64,000 nucleotides of DNA. Origin: Luteipulveratus flavus (lineage in GTDB: Bacteria > Actinomycetota > Actinomycetes > Actinomycetales > Dermatophilaceae). The DNA lies in NCBI RefSeq assembly GCF_029439465.1, contig NZ_JAROAV010000055.1, positions 1-64,000 on the forward strand, read 5' to 3'. The translations under genes and the position numbers were made by a program. Of the stretch, positions 19,244-27,558 are shown one piece after another (positions within the stretch are counted from its first letter, which is position 1; each line of letters starts with the position of its first letter). The notes beneath the pieces were generated by a model. That model was given only the letters and a program-made list of their open reading frames with translations, was not told the origin of the DNA and made no database searches.

Positions 19244-19558
19244 TCAGTCGACGACGACCTCGCTGATCTGCATGACCGGGCTGATGTCGGTGTAGTTGCC
19301 GACGTCGTTCATGATCTGCTTGACGTTCGGGCCGAAGCCCTCCTGGAACGACTCGACCGACTCGCTGTAGATGTGACACATCGCGACGTACGGCGGGTCG
19401 ATGTCCGGCTGGCGGCCGCTCACGCCCTTGTCGATCGTCCAGCGCAGGCACGCCGGACCGAGCAGCTCACCCACCAGCGGCATGTGCCGGTCGCGGTAGT
19501 AGTCGTGGTCGAACCGCGCCTCGGGCGTGGTCGGGTACATGATGCTCACCTTGATCAC
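19244..19558 (-). CDS. EthD family protein
   Basis: A 104-residue ferredoxin-like (dimeric alpha/beta barrel) protein. MYPTTPEARFDHDYYRDRHM is the EthD signature with its conserved His residues, followed by LLGPACLRWTIDKG and FGPNVKQIMNDVGNYTD. GTG 19558 overlaps the upstream nucleotidyltransferase stop (GTGA). EthD was named from ether-degrading operons, but most members are of unknown function. Confidence 0.9.
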   Translation of the reverse strand: MIKVSIMYPTTPEARFDHDYYRDRHMPLVGELLGPACLRWTIDKGVSGRQPDIDPPYVAMCHIYSESVESFQEGFGPNVKQIMNDVGNYTDISPVMQISEVVVD

Positions 19559-20367
19559 AGCCCATACTCTCCCAGCACCTCGCGCATCACCGCGACGACC
19601 GCTCGCCGACGCACCTCCGGATCCGCGTCGTACGCGGCGTCGGACGCGCCCGACTCGCGGTGCGCGAGCGCCTCGTGGACGACCGGGTGGTGCCGTTCGT
19701 CGAGCACCTCCAGCGCCCACCGGCCCGCGCCTGACTTCGACGTGATCGCACCGGTCTGCAGCGCATGGTGCAGACGGGCGATGCCGAGCACGCACCACTC
19801 GCTGTCGGACGCCAGGACGGGTTTGTCCGCCTCCAGCCCGGACACCTGCCCCAGCCAGTACGCCTCCAGGTTCGCGCGCGAGTACGCCTGCAGCGCGGGC
19901 ATGCTCGTCCAGACGTCGAGCTCGGCCGCGTCCCGACCTCGTACGGTGATGCCACGCTCGGCGAGCTCGTGCCAGGTGACGAGGTTGGCGTCGCCCGTCC
20001 GCCCCACGGCGAACGTGCCCGCCAGGACGCCGGGGTGGTCGGCGAGGTCGGCGGGAGGCCGCGCCAGGTCCGCCTCCGTCACGTAGAACCCGTCGTACGC
20101 GGGTCGGGCCGGCTCGGCGGCGATCGCCTCGTGCGCATGGCGCAACGCCTCGATGACGTCCGTATCGGCGCGCCGGTCGAGCACTCCGACGAAGTCGACG
20201 TCGCTGCCGGCGAAGAACTCGCCCCAGCACAGGGATCCGTGCAGGTACAGCCCGACCAGGCGCGCGCCCGTACCCTCGAGCGCTGCGTCGACACGGGCGA
20301 GTGCCGCGTCGGTCGTGTCCCTGACGCGGGCGGGCAGGAGCGGCGCGGTCGCGGGCGTGATGGTCAT
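19555..20367 (-). CDS. AadA-like nucleotidyltransferase
   Basis: A 270-residue protein with the polymerase-beta-type motif GLYLHGSLCWGEFFAGSDVDFVGVLDR near residues 39-66 (GSx8-9DxD) and a C-terminal helical domain (VLGIARLHHALQTGAITSKSGAGRWAL) like that of streptomycin/spectinomycin adenylyltransferases and DUF4111 proteins. The family transfers AMP to small substrates. Sequence alone does not show that this one inactivates an antibiotic. It is coupled to the EthD gene. Confidence 0.82.
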   Translation of the reverse strand: MTITPATAPLLPARVRDTTDAALARVDAALEGTGARLVGLYLHGSLCWGEFFAGSDVDFVGVLDRRADTDVIEALRHAHEAIAAEPARPAYDGFYVTEADLARPPADLADHPGVLAGTFAVGRTGDANLVTWHELAERGITVRGRDAAELDVWTSMPALQAYSRANLEAYWLGQVSGLEADKPVLASDSEWCVLGIARLHHALQTGAITSKSGAGRWALEVLDERHHPVVHEALAHRESGASDAAYDADPEVRRRAVVAVMREVLGEYGL

Positions 20368-20436
20368 GGGTTCACCCTCACACGACACCGCCACTGCCAC
20401 TCGAGTCCCGGCCCCTCGCCGGTCGAGCCGGCCCTC

Positions 20437-20568
20437 CGCTGGTTGAGCCGGGCCGAGGCGCTGGCCGAGGCGCGTGTCGAAACCCGGTGCCGCGCAGGGA
20501 GAGTCTCCCCACGCCGCACCGGGTTCGACACGGTCTCGCCCTGAGGGGATCGACCGGCTCAACCAGCG
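20437..20568. repeat. About 131-bp GGTTGAGC/GTGTCGAAACC intergenic repeat, copy A
   Basis: Outer arms CGCTGGTTGAGCCG (20437-20450) and CGGCTCAACCAGCG (20555-20568), middle arms GTGTCGAAACCCGGTGC and GCACCGGGTTCGACAC, and a central GGGAGAGTCTCCC palindrome. A homologous copy lies at 46140-46270. It ends 5 bp from the stop codon of the secreted repeat protein. Similar sequences are scattered through other actinobacterial genomes, to my memory. Confidence 0.9.
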
Positions 20569-20573
20569 TGTGG

Positions 20574-21503
20574 TCAGGTGGCCGACGGGACCTCGACCGC
20601 GCCGGTCGTACCCCCGCCAGTGCCCGAGCCGCTGGATCCGTTCGACCCCGAGCCGGAGCCGGAGCCGGGCTGCTGGCCCATGCCCATACCCGGTCCGCCG
20701 GGGCCACCGTGTCCGCCGGGCATCTGCGGACCGAAGGCGTTCTTCTGGTCCACGATCGTCGGGAGATCGGCCTTCAGCAGCGAGGCGAGCTTCGCGACGA
20801 CGGTGTCGCGAGAGACGCCCTGGGCCTTGGCCACGTCGGCGAGCGACTTGCCCGACTGCAGCTGGGTCCGCAGCTGGGCCTCGGACAGCTTCAGCAGGCT
20901 CGCGAGGTCGGACGCGTGGTCCTTCATCGGGCCGGGACGGTCCTGCTTGCCGGCCGGACCGTCGGTGCGCCGCTGCTGCTGCACGGCCTTGGTGATGGCG
21001 TCGGCCTGCGCCTGGGTGATCGTGCCCTTCTTGACCAGGCCGGCGAGCGCGTCGTCGAGGGGGTTGCTGCGACCGGAGTCCTGCCGGCCCGCGTCCGGCT
21101 GACCACCGTGCTTGCGGTCGACGATCGTGCCCGCCTGCTGGTCGACCAGCGCGCCGAGCCGGCTCACGAGCGTGCTCTTGGCGACGCCGTGGGACGACGC
21201 GATCTCGGCGAGCGACGTGCCGTCGCGCAGACCCTGTCGCAGCTGAGTCTCCGTCGCGCCTGCAGCCGTGGCGACCTGTGCGGCAGTCGAGCCGAACAGA
21301 CTCATGCCGCCACGCGGCCCGTGGTCGCGGGCGGTGGAGTCGGAGCCGGACCCGGACGAGCCGGTGCCGGCGGTCGGGGACGACGACGCCGAGACGCTCG
21401 GGGTCGCGGAGCCACTCGCGGCGAGCGCCGGAACCGCGACGGCTCCGGCAGCCACGACACCGAGCCCGGCGGCTGCGGCGGTCAGCTTCGTGCGTCGGGA
21501 CAT
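20574..21503 (-). CDS. Secreted protein with two internal helical repeats
   Basis: A 309-residue protein from ATG 21503, behind a GAGAGGT site. A signal peptide (KLTAAAAGLGVVAAGAVAV, cut near ALA-AS) is followed by a Ser/Thr/Gly linker. Two repeats of about 48 residues come next: LRQGLRDGTSLAEIASSHGV...TIVDRK and LRTQLQSGKSLADVAKAQGV...TIVDQK. They are separated by DDALAGLVKKGTITQAQADA, resembling a short helical hairpin also seen in other exported actinobacterial proteins. The C-terminus is Gly/Pro/Ser-rich. The repeats contain a helix-turn-helix-like phrase (VAKSTLVSRL, VSRDTVVAKL), but the export signal argues against DNA binding. No function can be assigned. Confidence 0.8.
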   Translation of the reverse strand: MSRRTKLTAAAAGLGVVAAGAVAVPALAASGSATPSVSASSSPTAGTGSSGSGSDSTARDHGPRGGMSLFGSTAAQVATAAGATETQLRQGLRDGTSLAEIASSHGVAKSTLVSRLGALVDQQAGTIVDRKHGGQPDAGRQDSGRSNPLDDALAGLVKKGTITQAQADAITKAVQQQRRTDGPAGKQDRPGPMKDHASDLASLLKLSEAQLRTQLQSGKSLADVAKAQGVSRDTVVAKLASLLKADLPTIVDQKNAFGPQMPGGHGGPGGPGMGMGQQPGSGSGSGSNGSSGSGTGGGTTGAVEVPSAT

Positions 21504-21608
21504 GGATGAGACCTCTCGTCGGTAGCGGGTTCCATCACCCGCCAGGTCCGCCCAGCGTCGTACGGGAACCTGTGGTTCGCGTCGCTGAACCTGTGAACCA
21601 GGTATGAG

Positions 21609-21649
21609 TCGGCCCCACGACGCCGGCCGGAGCCGCGCCGTGGGGCCGA
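21609..21649. terminator. Terminator hairpin of ABC exporter operon
   Basis: Arms TCGGCCCCACG and CGTGGGGCCGA, 11 bp perfect, starting 67 bp beyond the minus-strand permease stop and before the next gene on that strand. Confidence 0.65.
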
Positions 21650-21716
21650 GTCGGCCCACCGGCCGCCACACCTCGGCGGGCGTGACGGCCGGCCAGTCCG
21701 GCTCAGCGGGCCCGGC

Positions 21717-22868
21717 TCAGCTGTCCTCCCAGGAGAAGAACCGGGTGGCGATCAGGGTCACGACGGCGGCGAACCCGAGCGTCAGCAGCATCGGCAGGAT
21801 CGCGGCGGCCGGTCCCTCCCCGCGCACCATCGTGTCCTTCAGACCCTGGACCAGCCAGCCCATCGGCAGGACCTTCGCGATCGCCTGGATCCAGCCCGGC
21901 GCTGCCTCGAGCGGGATGAACGCGCCGGACAGGAAGCCCATCGGCAGGGTGATGAGGTTGGCCATCCCGACCGCTGCCTCGGACGACGTGGCGACCGATC
22001 CGCAGAACAGCCCGATCGACAGGAACGCGAGGGTGCCGCACAGCGTGAGTGGGACTGCCATGTACCAGGAGCCGGTGAGCCGCAGCCCGAGCACCATGCC
22101 GACGCCGACGAAGACGGCCAGCTGGAAGAGCGCGATCGCGAGCGACACGGCGACCCGGGAGGTGACGATGGAGGACGTCGGCACCGGCGCGAGGCGCAGC
22201 CGCCGCAGCACCTTGCGCTTGCGCCACTCGACGAGCGTGGTCGCCGCGCCGAACGTCGCTCCGACCGCGATGCCGTACCCGATCATGCCCGGGGTGACGT
22301 ACTGGATCGCCTTGAGCGACTCGTCCTGGACCGAGGACGAGCTCAACGTGTAGCGGGGCTGCTGCCCGGTGACGGCGATGTTGGTGCTGTCGACCACCGA
22401 GCCGAGAACGCCTTGCACGGTCGCGGCGCCCACCTGGTCGCCGTTGGAGACCTTCAGCTCCAGCCGGTTGCCGTGCTGCTCGAGCACGCCGTCCAGGTCG
22501 TCCTTGCGCAGCTCGTGCAGCGCCTCGTCCCGGGTGAGCCCGGTCTTCAGCTCCAGCGTCTTGTCGATGGCGGCCTTCGCGTCGGGCGGGAGCTGCTGGA
22601 TGACGCTGACGTCGCCGACGAGCGCGATCTTGCCCTTCGCGGTGCCACCGTCGGTGAAGACGGTGCCGAAGATGATGATGAAGAACAGCGGGAAGAACAA
22701 GGTGAAGAACACGGCGGCACGGTCGCGGACGAAGCCCTTCCACATCGCGACCGCCAGGCTGCGGAAAGCGTTGCTGCTGAAACGGGGACGACGTCCCTCG
22801 GGCGTCGCCGTGACCGGTACGTCCCCGGTGTCGGTCGGGCTCGTCTCGGAGCCGATGACGGAGCTCAT
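21717..22868 (-). CDS. ABC-2 type exporter permease (YhgE/Pip-like topology)
   Basis: A 383-residue membrane protein. An N-terminal helix (AAVFFTLFFPLFFIIIFGTV, about residue 50) is followed by an outside domain of about 130 residues, then five C-terminal helices including IGYGIAVGATFGAATTLVEW, LFQLAVFVGVGMVLGL and LPMGFLSGAFIPLEAAPGWI, a signature of ABC-2 drug-exporter permeases. Its ATG overlaps the ATPase stop by 4 bases. Together they form an exporter of DrrAB type. Confidence 0.9.
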   Translation of the reverse strand: MSSVIGSETSPTDTGDVPVTATPEGRRPRFSSNAFRSLAVAMWKGFVRDRAAVFFTLFFPLFFIIIFGTVFTDGGTAKGKIALVGDVSVIQQLPPDAKAAIDKTLELKTGLTRDEALHELRKDDLDGVLEQHGNRLELKVSNGDQVGAATVQGVLGSVVDSTNIAVTGQQPRYTLSSSSVQDESLKAIQYVTPGMIGYGIAVGATFGAATTLVEWRKRKVLRRLRLAPVPTSSIVTSRVAVSLAIALFQLAVFVGVGMVLGLRLTGSWYMAVPLTLCGTLAFLSIGLFCGSVATSSEAAVGMANLITLPMGFLSGAFIPLEAAPGWIQAIAKVLPMGWLVQGLKDTMVRGEGPAAAILPMLLTLGFAAVVTLIATRFFSWEDS

Positions 22869-23767
22869 GCGCGGTACGCCCTTCCGGTCAGCTCGAGGAA
22901 GACGTCCTCGAGCGTGGCACCTCGAACCTGCAGGCCGGCCAACGCATCCCGCTCGGCGAGTGCCGCCAGGACGGGTGCCGGCGTCCGGCTGGTGATGACG
23001 GTGGACGTGGCGTCCTGCTCGGCGCTCTCGGCACCCGGCAGGCTGCGAGCATCGTCCAGCCCGAGCGCCGCTCGCTCCACCGAGATGCGCGTGGGCGCGC
23101 TCAGACCGCGCACGAGATCGGCCGGCGGCCCCATCCGCAGGATCCGCCCCTCGTCGATGATCGCGACCCGGTCGCAGAGGATCTCGGCCTCGTCCATGTA
23201 GTGGGTGGTGAGCACGACCGTCTTGCCGCGCCCGTTGATCTCGCGCAGCAGGTCCCACAGGTTGCGGCGGGCCTGCGGGTCCAGCGCCGCGGTCGGCTCG
23301 TCCAGGAACACGACGTCCGGGTCGTGGACGAGCGCGCACGCGATGGACAGCCGCTGCGACTGCCCGCCGGACAGCTTCTCGGCCTGGGTGCCCGCCTTGT
23401 CGGCGAGCCCGACCAGCTCCAACATCTCGTCGACGCGCCCGGCCGGCGCGTCGTACAGCGATCCGAACGTGCTCAGCTGCTCTCGCGCGGTCAGCCGGTC
23501 GAAGAAGGCCGTCGCCTGCAGCTGCACGCCGATGCGCGGCAGCAGCCGCGGGTTGCGCGGCCACGGCGCCTCGCCGAGCAGGACGACCGACCCGGCGTCG
23601 GGCCGGCGCAGGCCCTCGATCATCTCCAGCGTGGTGGTCTTGCCGGCCCCGTTCGGGCCGAGCAGTCCGAAGAACTCGCCCTCGCGGACGGTGAAGGACA
23701 CGTCGTCGACGACGGCCTTCCCCGCGTACCGCTTCACCAGGCCCTGGACCTCGATGGTGTCCGTCAT
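22865..23767 (-). CDS. ABC-2 type exporter ATPase
   Basis: A 300-residue ATPase: Walker A GPNGAGKTTTLEMIEG, signature KLSGGQSQRLSIACAL, Walker B VVFLDEPTAALD and TTHYMDEAE. The C-terminal TLEDVFLELTGR is standard for DrrA-like subunits. ATG 23767 sits behind GAGAGG; an in-frame extension to 23908 has no family sequence. It is divergent from an AraC-type regulator 157 bp away, which may control it. Confidence 0.93.
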   Translation of the reverse strand: MTDTIEVQGLVKRYAGKAVVDDVSFTVREGEFFGLLGPNGAGKTTTLEMIEGLRRPDAGSVVLLGEAPWPRNPRLLPRIGVQLQATAFFDRLTAREQLSTFGSLYDAPAGRVDEMLELVGLADKAGTQAEKLSGGQSQRLSIACALVHDPDVVFLDEPTAALDPQARRNLWDLLREINGRGKTVVLTTHYMDEAEILCDRVAIIDEGRILRMGPPADLVRGLSAPTRISVERAALGLDDARSLPGAESAEQDATSTVITSRTPAPVLAALAERDALAGLQVRGATLEDVFLELTGRAYRA

Positions 23768-23912
23768 GCCTCTCTCCCCGTTGCTGGCCGCCGCCCCGTA
23801 CGCCGACCGTCGCCACAACGTAGCGAGGGTCGGCAGCCGGCCGGCAGGGCCGAATGTCACGGGTCCGCCACGGCTTCGTGTCCGTCGCACCGCGCCTGTC
23901 GGGGGCACTGCC

Positions 23913-23918
23913 TACGCT
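23913..23918 (+). promoter_or_regulatory. Putative -10 box of leaderless araC-type gene
   Basis: TACGCT, 6 nt before GTG 23925, with no ribosome site between. Confidence 0.5.
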
Positions 23919-23924
23919 GGTCCG

Positions 23925-24725
23925 GTGCACGACCCGGCGATCGAGGCGGCGCGCTTCCTGCGCGCCCATCTGACCGAGCCGATCACCGTCCAGGACGCGG
24001 CCGACCACGTCGCCTACTCCCCGTTCCACCTGTCGCGCCTGTTCACCCGCACCCTCGGCATCTCCCCCGTCCAGTACCTCGCCGCCCAGCGCTTCCAGCG
24101 GGCCAAGGCGCTGCTGCTGGCCGACGACGACCCGGTGGTCGACGTGTGCATGGCGGTCGGGTTCAGCTCGGTCGGCACGTTCACCCGCCGGTTCGTGGAG
24201 CACGTGGGGCTCAGCCCCAGCGGCTTCCGGCGGATGCCCGACGTGCTCGCCGCCGGCGCATTCCGGGCGATCGCGGTGGGCGGACCCGGTACGGGCCGGG
24301 TCCAGGGCACGGTGTCGCTCGACGCCTCGGGCGTGGCGTACGTCGGGACCCGCCCGCACGTGTACGTCGGGCTGTTCGACCGCCCGGCCGCGCGCGGCGC
24401 ACCGTCGGCCGGTGCGCTGCTGATGGAGCCGGGCCCGTTCTCACTCGTCGGGGTGCCGCCGGGCGTGTGGTGGCTGCTCGCCGCGTCCGTCCCGCCCGAC
24501 GACCCGCTCGGCCAGCTGCTGGTGCCCGGGATGGTCACCGCATCCCACGACGCCCCGGTGCTCGTCACCGACCTGCCGCCGGATCCCGACCGGCCCGCGC
24601 CGGCGTACCACCTCACGCTGGCGCCGGCTCCCGAGTGGAGCGCGCCGGTGAGCGTGGCGCTGCCGCCGCTCGCGCACGGGTACGGCGTGGACGCCGGGGC
24701 GCGCGCCGCCGAGCGCTCGTCCTAG
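23925..24725 (+). CDS. AraC-family transcriptional regulator with unusual C-terminal domain
   Basis: A 266-residue regulator with the DNA-binding domain at the N-terminus (residues 5-105): EPITVQDAADHVAYSPFHLSR and VVDVCMAVGFSSVGTFTRRF form the two helix-turn-helix units. The C-terminal 150 residues (GRVQGTVSLDASGVAYVGTRP, GVPPGVWWLLAASVPPDD) do not look like the common GyrI or cupin effector domains; short beta-rich segments are suggested. GTG 23925 is 7 nt downstream of TACGCT. Divergence from the ABC exporter suggests that exporter as its target. Confidence 0.85.
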   Translation: MHDPAIEAARFLRAHLTEPITVQDAADHVAYSPFHLSRLFTRTLGISPVQYLAAQRFQRAKALLLADDDPVVDVCMAVGFSSVGTFTRRFVEHVGLSPSGFRRMPDVLAAGAFRAIAVGGPGTGRVQGTVSLDASGVAYVGTRPHVYVGLFDRPAARGAPSAGALLMEPGPFSLVGVPPGVWWLLAASVPPDDPLGQLLVPGMVTASHDAPVLVTDLPPDPDRPAPAYHLTLAPAPEWSAPVSVALPPLAHGYGVDAGARAAERSS

Positions 24726-24728
24726 CCT
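24723..24728 (+). promoter_or_regulatory. Putative -10 box of leaderless thioesterase gene
   Basis: TAGCCT, 6 nt before GTG 24735. Its TAG is also the araC-type gene's stop codon. Confidence 0.5.
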
Positions 24729-24734
24729 GACGCG

Positions 24735-25520
24735 GTGACCGCACCGACCGACGCCTACTACCTCCCGCTCGGCCCCGGCCGGTACGCCCCGACACCGCTG
24801 GTGCAGGGCGCCTGGCGAGAGGACGAGCAGCACATGTCCGTCGTCGCCGGGCTGATCACCCACGAGCTGGAGCGGCACGACCCGCGCCCGGACATGGTGC
24901 TCAGCCGGGTGGCGTTCGAGATCCTCGGGCAGATCCCGCTGGAGGAGACCGACGTCCAGGTGGCCACCGTGCGCCCCGGTCGCACCATCGAGCTGCTCGA
25001 GGCGACCGCCACGATCGGCGGCCGCGTCATCATCCGCGCGCGGGCCTGGCGGTTGCAGCGTCAGGACACGGCCGAGGTCGCGGGCCTCGAGCTGCCCGGG
25101 ATGCCCGACCCCGAGAGCTGCGAGCCGACCGACGCCGCCGCCGAGTGGCAGGGCCGCTTCCTCACCACGCTGGAGTACCGCGCCGCCCCCGGCGGGCGCG
25201 ACGGCCGGCGGCAGGTCTGGGCGCGGACGCCGGTGGCGCTGGTGGGCGGCGTCGACGTGGGTCCGACGGCCGCGTACGTCACGCTCGTCGACCTCGCCAA
25301 CGGCATCGCGACCCGGGTCCGGCCGACGCAGATGATGTACCCGAACGTCGACCTGACGATCCACCTGCTGCGCGCGCCCGATCCGGCCTGGATCGGGCTG
25401 GACACCTCAGTGTCGTTCGGGGAGGGCGGGATCGGCCTGACGTCGACCACCCTCAACGACGTCCTCGGGCCGGTCGGCCGTGCCGAGCAGAGCCTCACCG
25501 TCCGGCACTTCCCGTCCTGA
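24735..25520 (+). CDS. Acyl-CoA thioesterase-like double-hotdog protein
   Basis: A 261-residue protein of the TesB-like/4HBT_3 class. It begins PLGPGRYAPTPLVQGAWRED and continues to VAGLITHELERHDP (first hotdog). The segments VRPGRTIELLEATATIGG, GVDVGPTAAYVTLVDLANGI and LDTSVSFGEGGIGLTSTTLND build the second hotdog. Such proteins hydrolyse acyl-CoA or act as non-catalytic relatives. It follows the araC-type gene by 9 bp but has its own -10-like box. The last 114 bp overlap the PAP2 gene on the other strand. Confidence 0.8.
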   Translation: MTAPTDAYYLPLGPGRYAPTPLVQGAWREDEQHMSVVAGLITHELERHDPRPDMVLSRVAFEILGQIPLEETDVQVATVRPGRTIELLEATATIGGRVIIRARAWRLQRQDTAEVAGLELPGMPDPESCEPTDAAAEWQGRFLTTLEYRAAPGGRDGRRQVWARTPVALVGGVDVGPTAAYVTLVDLANGIATRVRPTQMMYPNVDLTIHLLRAPDPAWIGLDTSVSFGEGGIGLTSTTLNDVLGPVGRAEQSLTVRHFPS

Positions 25521-26534
25521 GGACCCGACCTCGCGGCGGCGGCGCACCCACAGCCGCCAGATGCCGATGACGACCAGCGCGTACACCAGTCCGGCGATCT
25601 CGTCGATGACGTAGTGCTCACCGGAGTACACCAGCGAGAAGGCCATCGCGGCGGGGTAGATCGGCAGCAGCCGGCGCACCCAGCGGCGCCGCGTCAGGAT
25701 CATGAAGAAGACCGCGGCCAGCACGGCGTACGCCATGTGCAGCGAGGGCATCGCACCGACCGGGTTCGAGCGGGCCTGCCCGTCGTTCAGGAGCTGCCCG
25801 GCGCTGTGCAGCCCGAGGAGGCTCCACCCGCGGCCGGTGATCCGGTCGACTGGTGCTCCGGCGATCTCCGCCTGCTGCGAGGCCAGCCACGGCGGCGACA
25901 TCGGGAAGAGGAAGTAGGTCAGCAGGCCGGCCACCGCGAGGCCGAGGACCAGGCCGCGCCACGCCCGGAAGAGGTCACGGTCGCGGACCCACAGGACGGC
26001 GGCGGTCACCAGCGGCACGATGAAGTGGCTGCAGTAGACCAGCGTCACCACGGCGGCGTACCAGGGGATGCCCGAGGCCGGGACGAAGTGCTCCTGGACC
26101 CACTGGTTCGGCAGCGTGCCCCCGAACAGGAAGCGGTCGGCGTCCACCGGGAACGTCACGTGCAGCGGCACTCCGATGACGTTGGTGTCCCCCTCACGAG
26201 GGAAGCCGACGGAGTCGTACCGGCCGGCGATGCCGTAGCTGTAGTCGTACGCGAGCAGGACGCCCTGGAACGGCAGCCAGTCCCCCATCACGCGCAGCCA
26301 GTCGCGCCAGCCCTTGCCGATCACGGTCAGCGACAGACCGACGAGGATCCACAGGGTCATCCGGACGCGGTCGAGCGGGATGCCGTCGAGCCGGACGGAG
26401 ACCGCGAGGGTCGCCGCGAACACGACGAGCGCCGCCCGGCGCAGCAGGGTCCAGGTGACGCGGCCGAAGGCGATGTCCGAGGGGACGGACGGCTGCTCGA
26501 CCGGGGCCTGCAGCCGTTCACTCGCGATCGCCAT
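25407..26534 (-). CDS. PAP2-family membrane phosphatase
   Basis: A 375-residue polytopic protein with about six membrane helices. The catalytic site is split as in the family: MPSLHMAYAVLAAVFF and YSGEHYVIDEIAGLVYAL supply the two His residues. It resembles the inositolphosphotransferase/PAP2_3-like group. The start is ATG 26534 with TAGAGT 6 nt upstream. The last 38 residues are charged, lack family homology to the eye and are encoded antisense to the thioesterase end. Confidence 0.88.
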   Translation of the reverse strand: MAIASERLQAPVEQPSVPSDIAFGRVTWTLLRRAALVVFAATLAVSVRLDGIPLDRVRMTLWILVGLSLTVIGKGWRDWLRVMGDWLPFQGVLLAYDYSYGIAGRYDSVGFPREGDTNVIGVPLHVTFPVDADRFLFGGTLPNQWVQEHFVPASGIPWYAAVVTLVYCSHFIVPLVTAAVLWVRDRDLFRAWRGLVLGLAVAGLLTYFLFPMSPPWLASQQAEIAGAPVDRITGRGWSLLGLHSAGQLLNDGQARSNPVGAMPSLHMAYAVLAAVFFMILTRRRWVRRLLPIYPAAMAFSLVYSGEHYVIDEIAGLVYALVVIGIWRLWVRRRREVGSSGREVPDGEALLGTADRPEDVVEGGRRQADPALPERH

Positions 26535-26540
26535 GGGTGA

Positions 26541-26546
26541 ACTCTA
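26541..26546 (-). promoter_or_regulatory. Putative -10 box of leaderless PAP2 gene
   Basis: TAGAGT, 6 nt before ATG 26534 on the minus strand, without a ribosome site. Confidence 0.45.
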
Positions 26547-26680
26547 GGCAACATATCTGTGTACACCGAGCAAGCAGCGAAGGTCGTGCGGTGGTGAGAG
26601 CGCCCCGGCCGTGAAGCGGACGTGAACGTTGCGCGCAGAGGACGCCGCGCCCCTGGCCGTCGGGAGGCAGCGCCGGGACA

Positions 26681-27547
26681 GTGGGTGACGTGTTCGCCTC
26701 CGAGCCCAGCGCGCCCGCCGCCGGCCCGGTCGTCGTCGCCCACCGGGGCGGCGCCGGCCTCGCCGCCGAGAACACCCTCGCCGCCTTCGCGGCGTCCTGG
26801 GCGCTGGGTGTGCGGGTCCTGGAGACCGACGCCCGGGTGACCGCCGACGGGGTGGTGCTGGCGTTCCACGACGCGACCCTGGACCGGACGACGAGCCGCA
26901 CCGGGCCGGTCCGCGCCGAGCCCTGGCACCGGCTGCGGGCGGAGCCGGGCGTCCTGCGGCTGGAGGACCTGCTGGAGTCCTTCCCCGACGCGGAGCTGCT
27001 CGTCGACGTGAAGGACGAGGCGGCGGTCGAACCTCTCGCGGCCACGCTGCGCCGCACGGGTTCAGGCGCTCGGGTGTGCGTCGCCGGCGCGTGGGACTCC
27101 TGGCTGCAGGCCGTCGTCGACCGCAGCCCGGGCACCCGGTCGGCGCTCGGCTGGAAGTCGCTGTCGGGGCTCATGGGGGGTGCGCGGCTCGGCACCCGTC
27201 CGTTGCGACCGTTACGCGCCGGCGCCGTCGCCGCGCACGTGCCGTGGCGACTCGGCGGGATGCCGTGGCTCGCCGACCGTCGGGTGGCCTCCCGGCTGGT
27301 GGCGCTGGCCCACGACCACGGGCTGCTCGTCCGCGCCTGGACGATCAACGACCCGGACCACCAGCGCCGGCTGGCCCGGGACGGGGTCGACGCGATCATC
27401 ACCGACCGTCCCGACCTCGCGCAGGCGACGCTCGCAGGCCCGACACTGGTCCAGGGGCCCACGTCAACGACCGCGCTGCGTGATCCGTATCACAGAATGG
27501 CTGCGGAAGACGTGAACGAGTCCAGCGAGCTGCGCGGCGCCGTTTAG
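26681..27547 (+). CDS. Glycerophosphodiester phosphodiesterase
   Basis: A 288-residue TIM-barrel enzyme. Catalytic residues are in VVAHRGGAGLAAENTLAAF (His, Arg, Glu), LETDARVTADGVVLAFHDATLDRTT (Glu-x-Asp and His) and ELLVDVKDE. The C-terminal VRAWTINDPDHQRRLARDGV and DAIITDRPD are standard. It releases sn-glycerol 3-phosphate from phospholipid head-group diesters. GTG 26681 is taken as start. No signal peptide. Divergent from the PAP2 phosphatase, another lipid-phosphate enzyme. Confidence 0.95.
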   Translation: MGDVFASEPSAPAAGPVVVAHRGGAGLAAENTLAAFAASWALGVRVLETDARVTADGVVLAFHDATLDRTTSRTGPVRAEPWHRLRAEPGVLRLEDLLESFPDAELLVDVKDEAAVEPLAATLRRTGSGARVCVAGAWDSWLQAVVDRSPGTRSALGWKSLSGLMGGARLGTRPLRPLRAGAVAAHVPWRLGGMPWLADRRVASRLVALAHDHGLLVRAWTINDPDHQRRLARDGVDAIITDRPDLAQATLAGPTLVQGPTSTTALRDPYHRMAAEDVNESSELRGAV

Positions 27548-27550
27548 AGT
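27545..27550 (+). promoter_or_regulatory. Putative -10 box overlapping GDPD stop codon
   Basis: TAGAGT begins with the TAG stop of the phosphodiesterase gene and lies 8 nt before GTG 27559. Confidence 0.4.
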
Positions 27551-27558
27551 GGCCCCCC

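Noticed and set aside
19555-20367. Calling the nucleotidyltransferase a streptomycin resistance gene
   Set aside because: The fold is shared with many non-resistance enzymes, and context (EthD) gives no support.
23205-23924. In-frame extension of the AraC-type gene upstream to 23205
   Set aside because: This stretch lies opposite the ABC ATPase and its product has no domain likeness. GTG 23925 with a -10-like box fits better.
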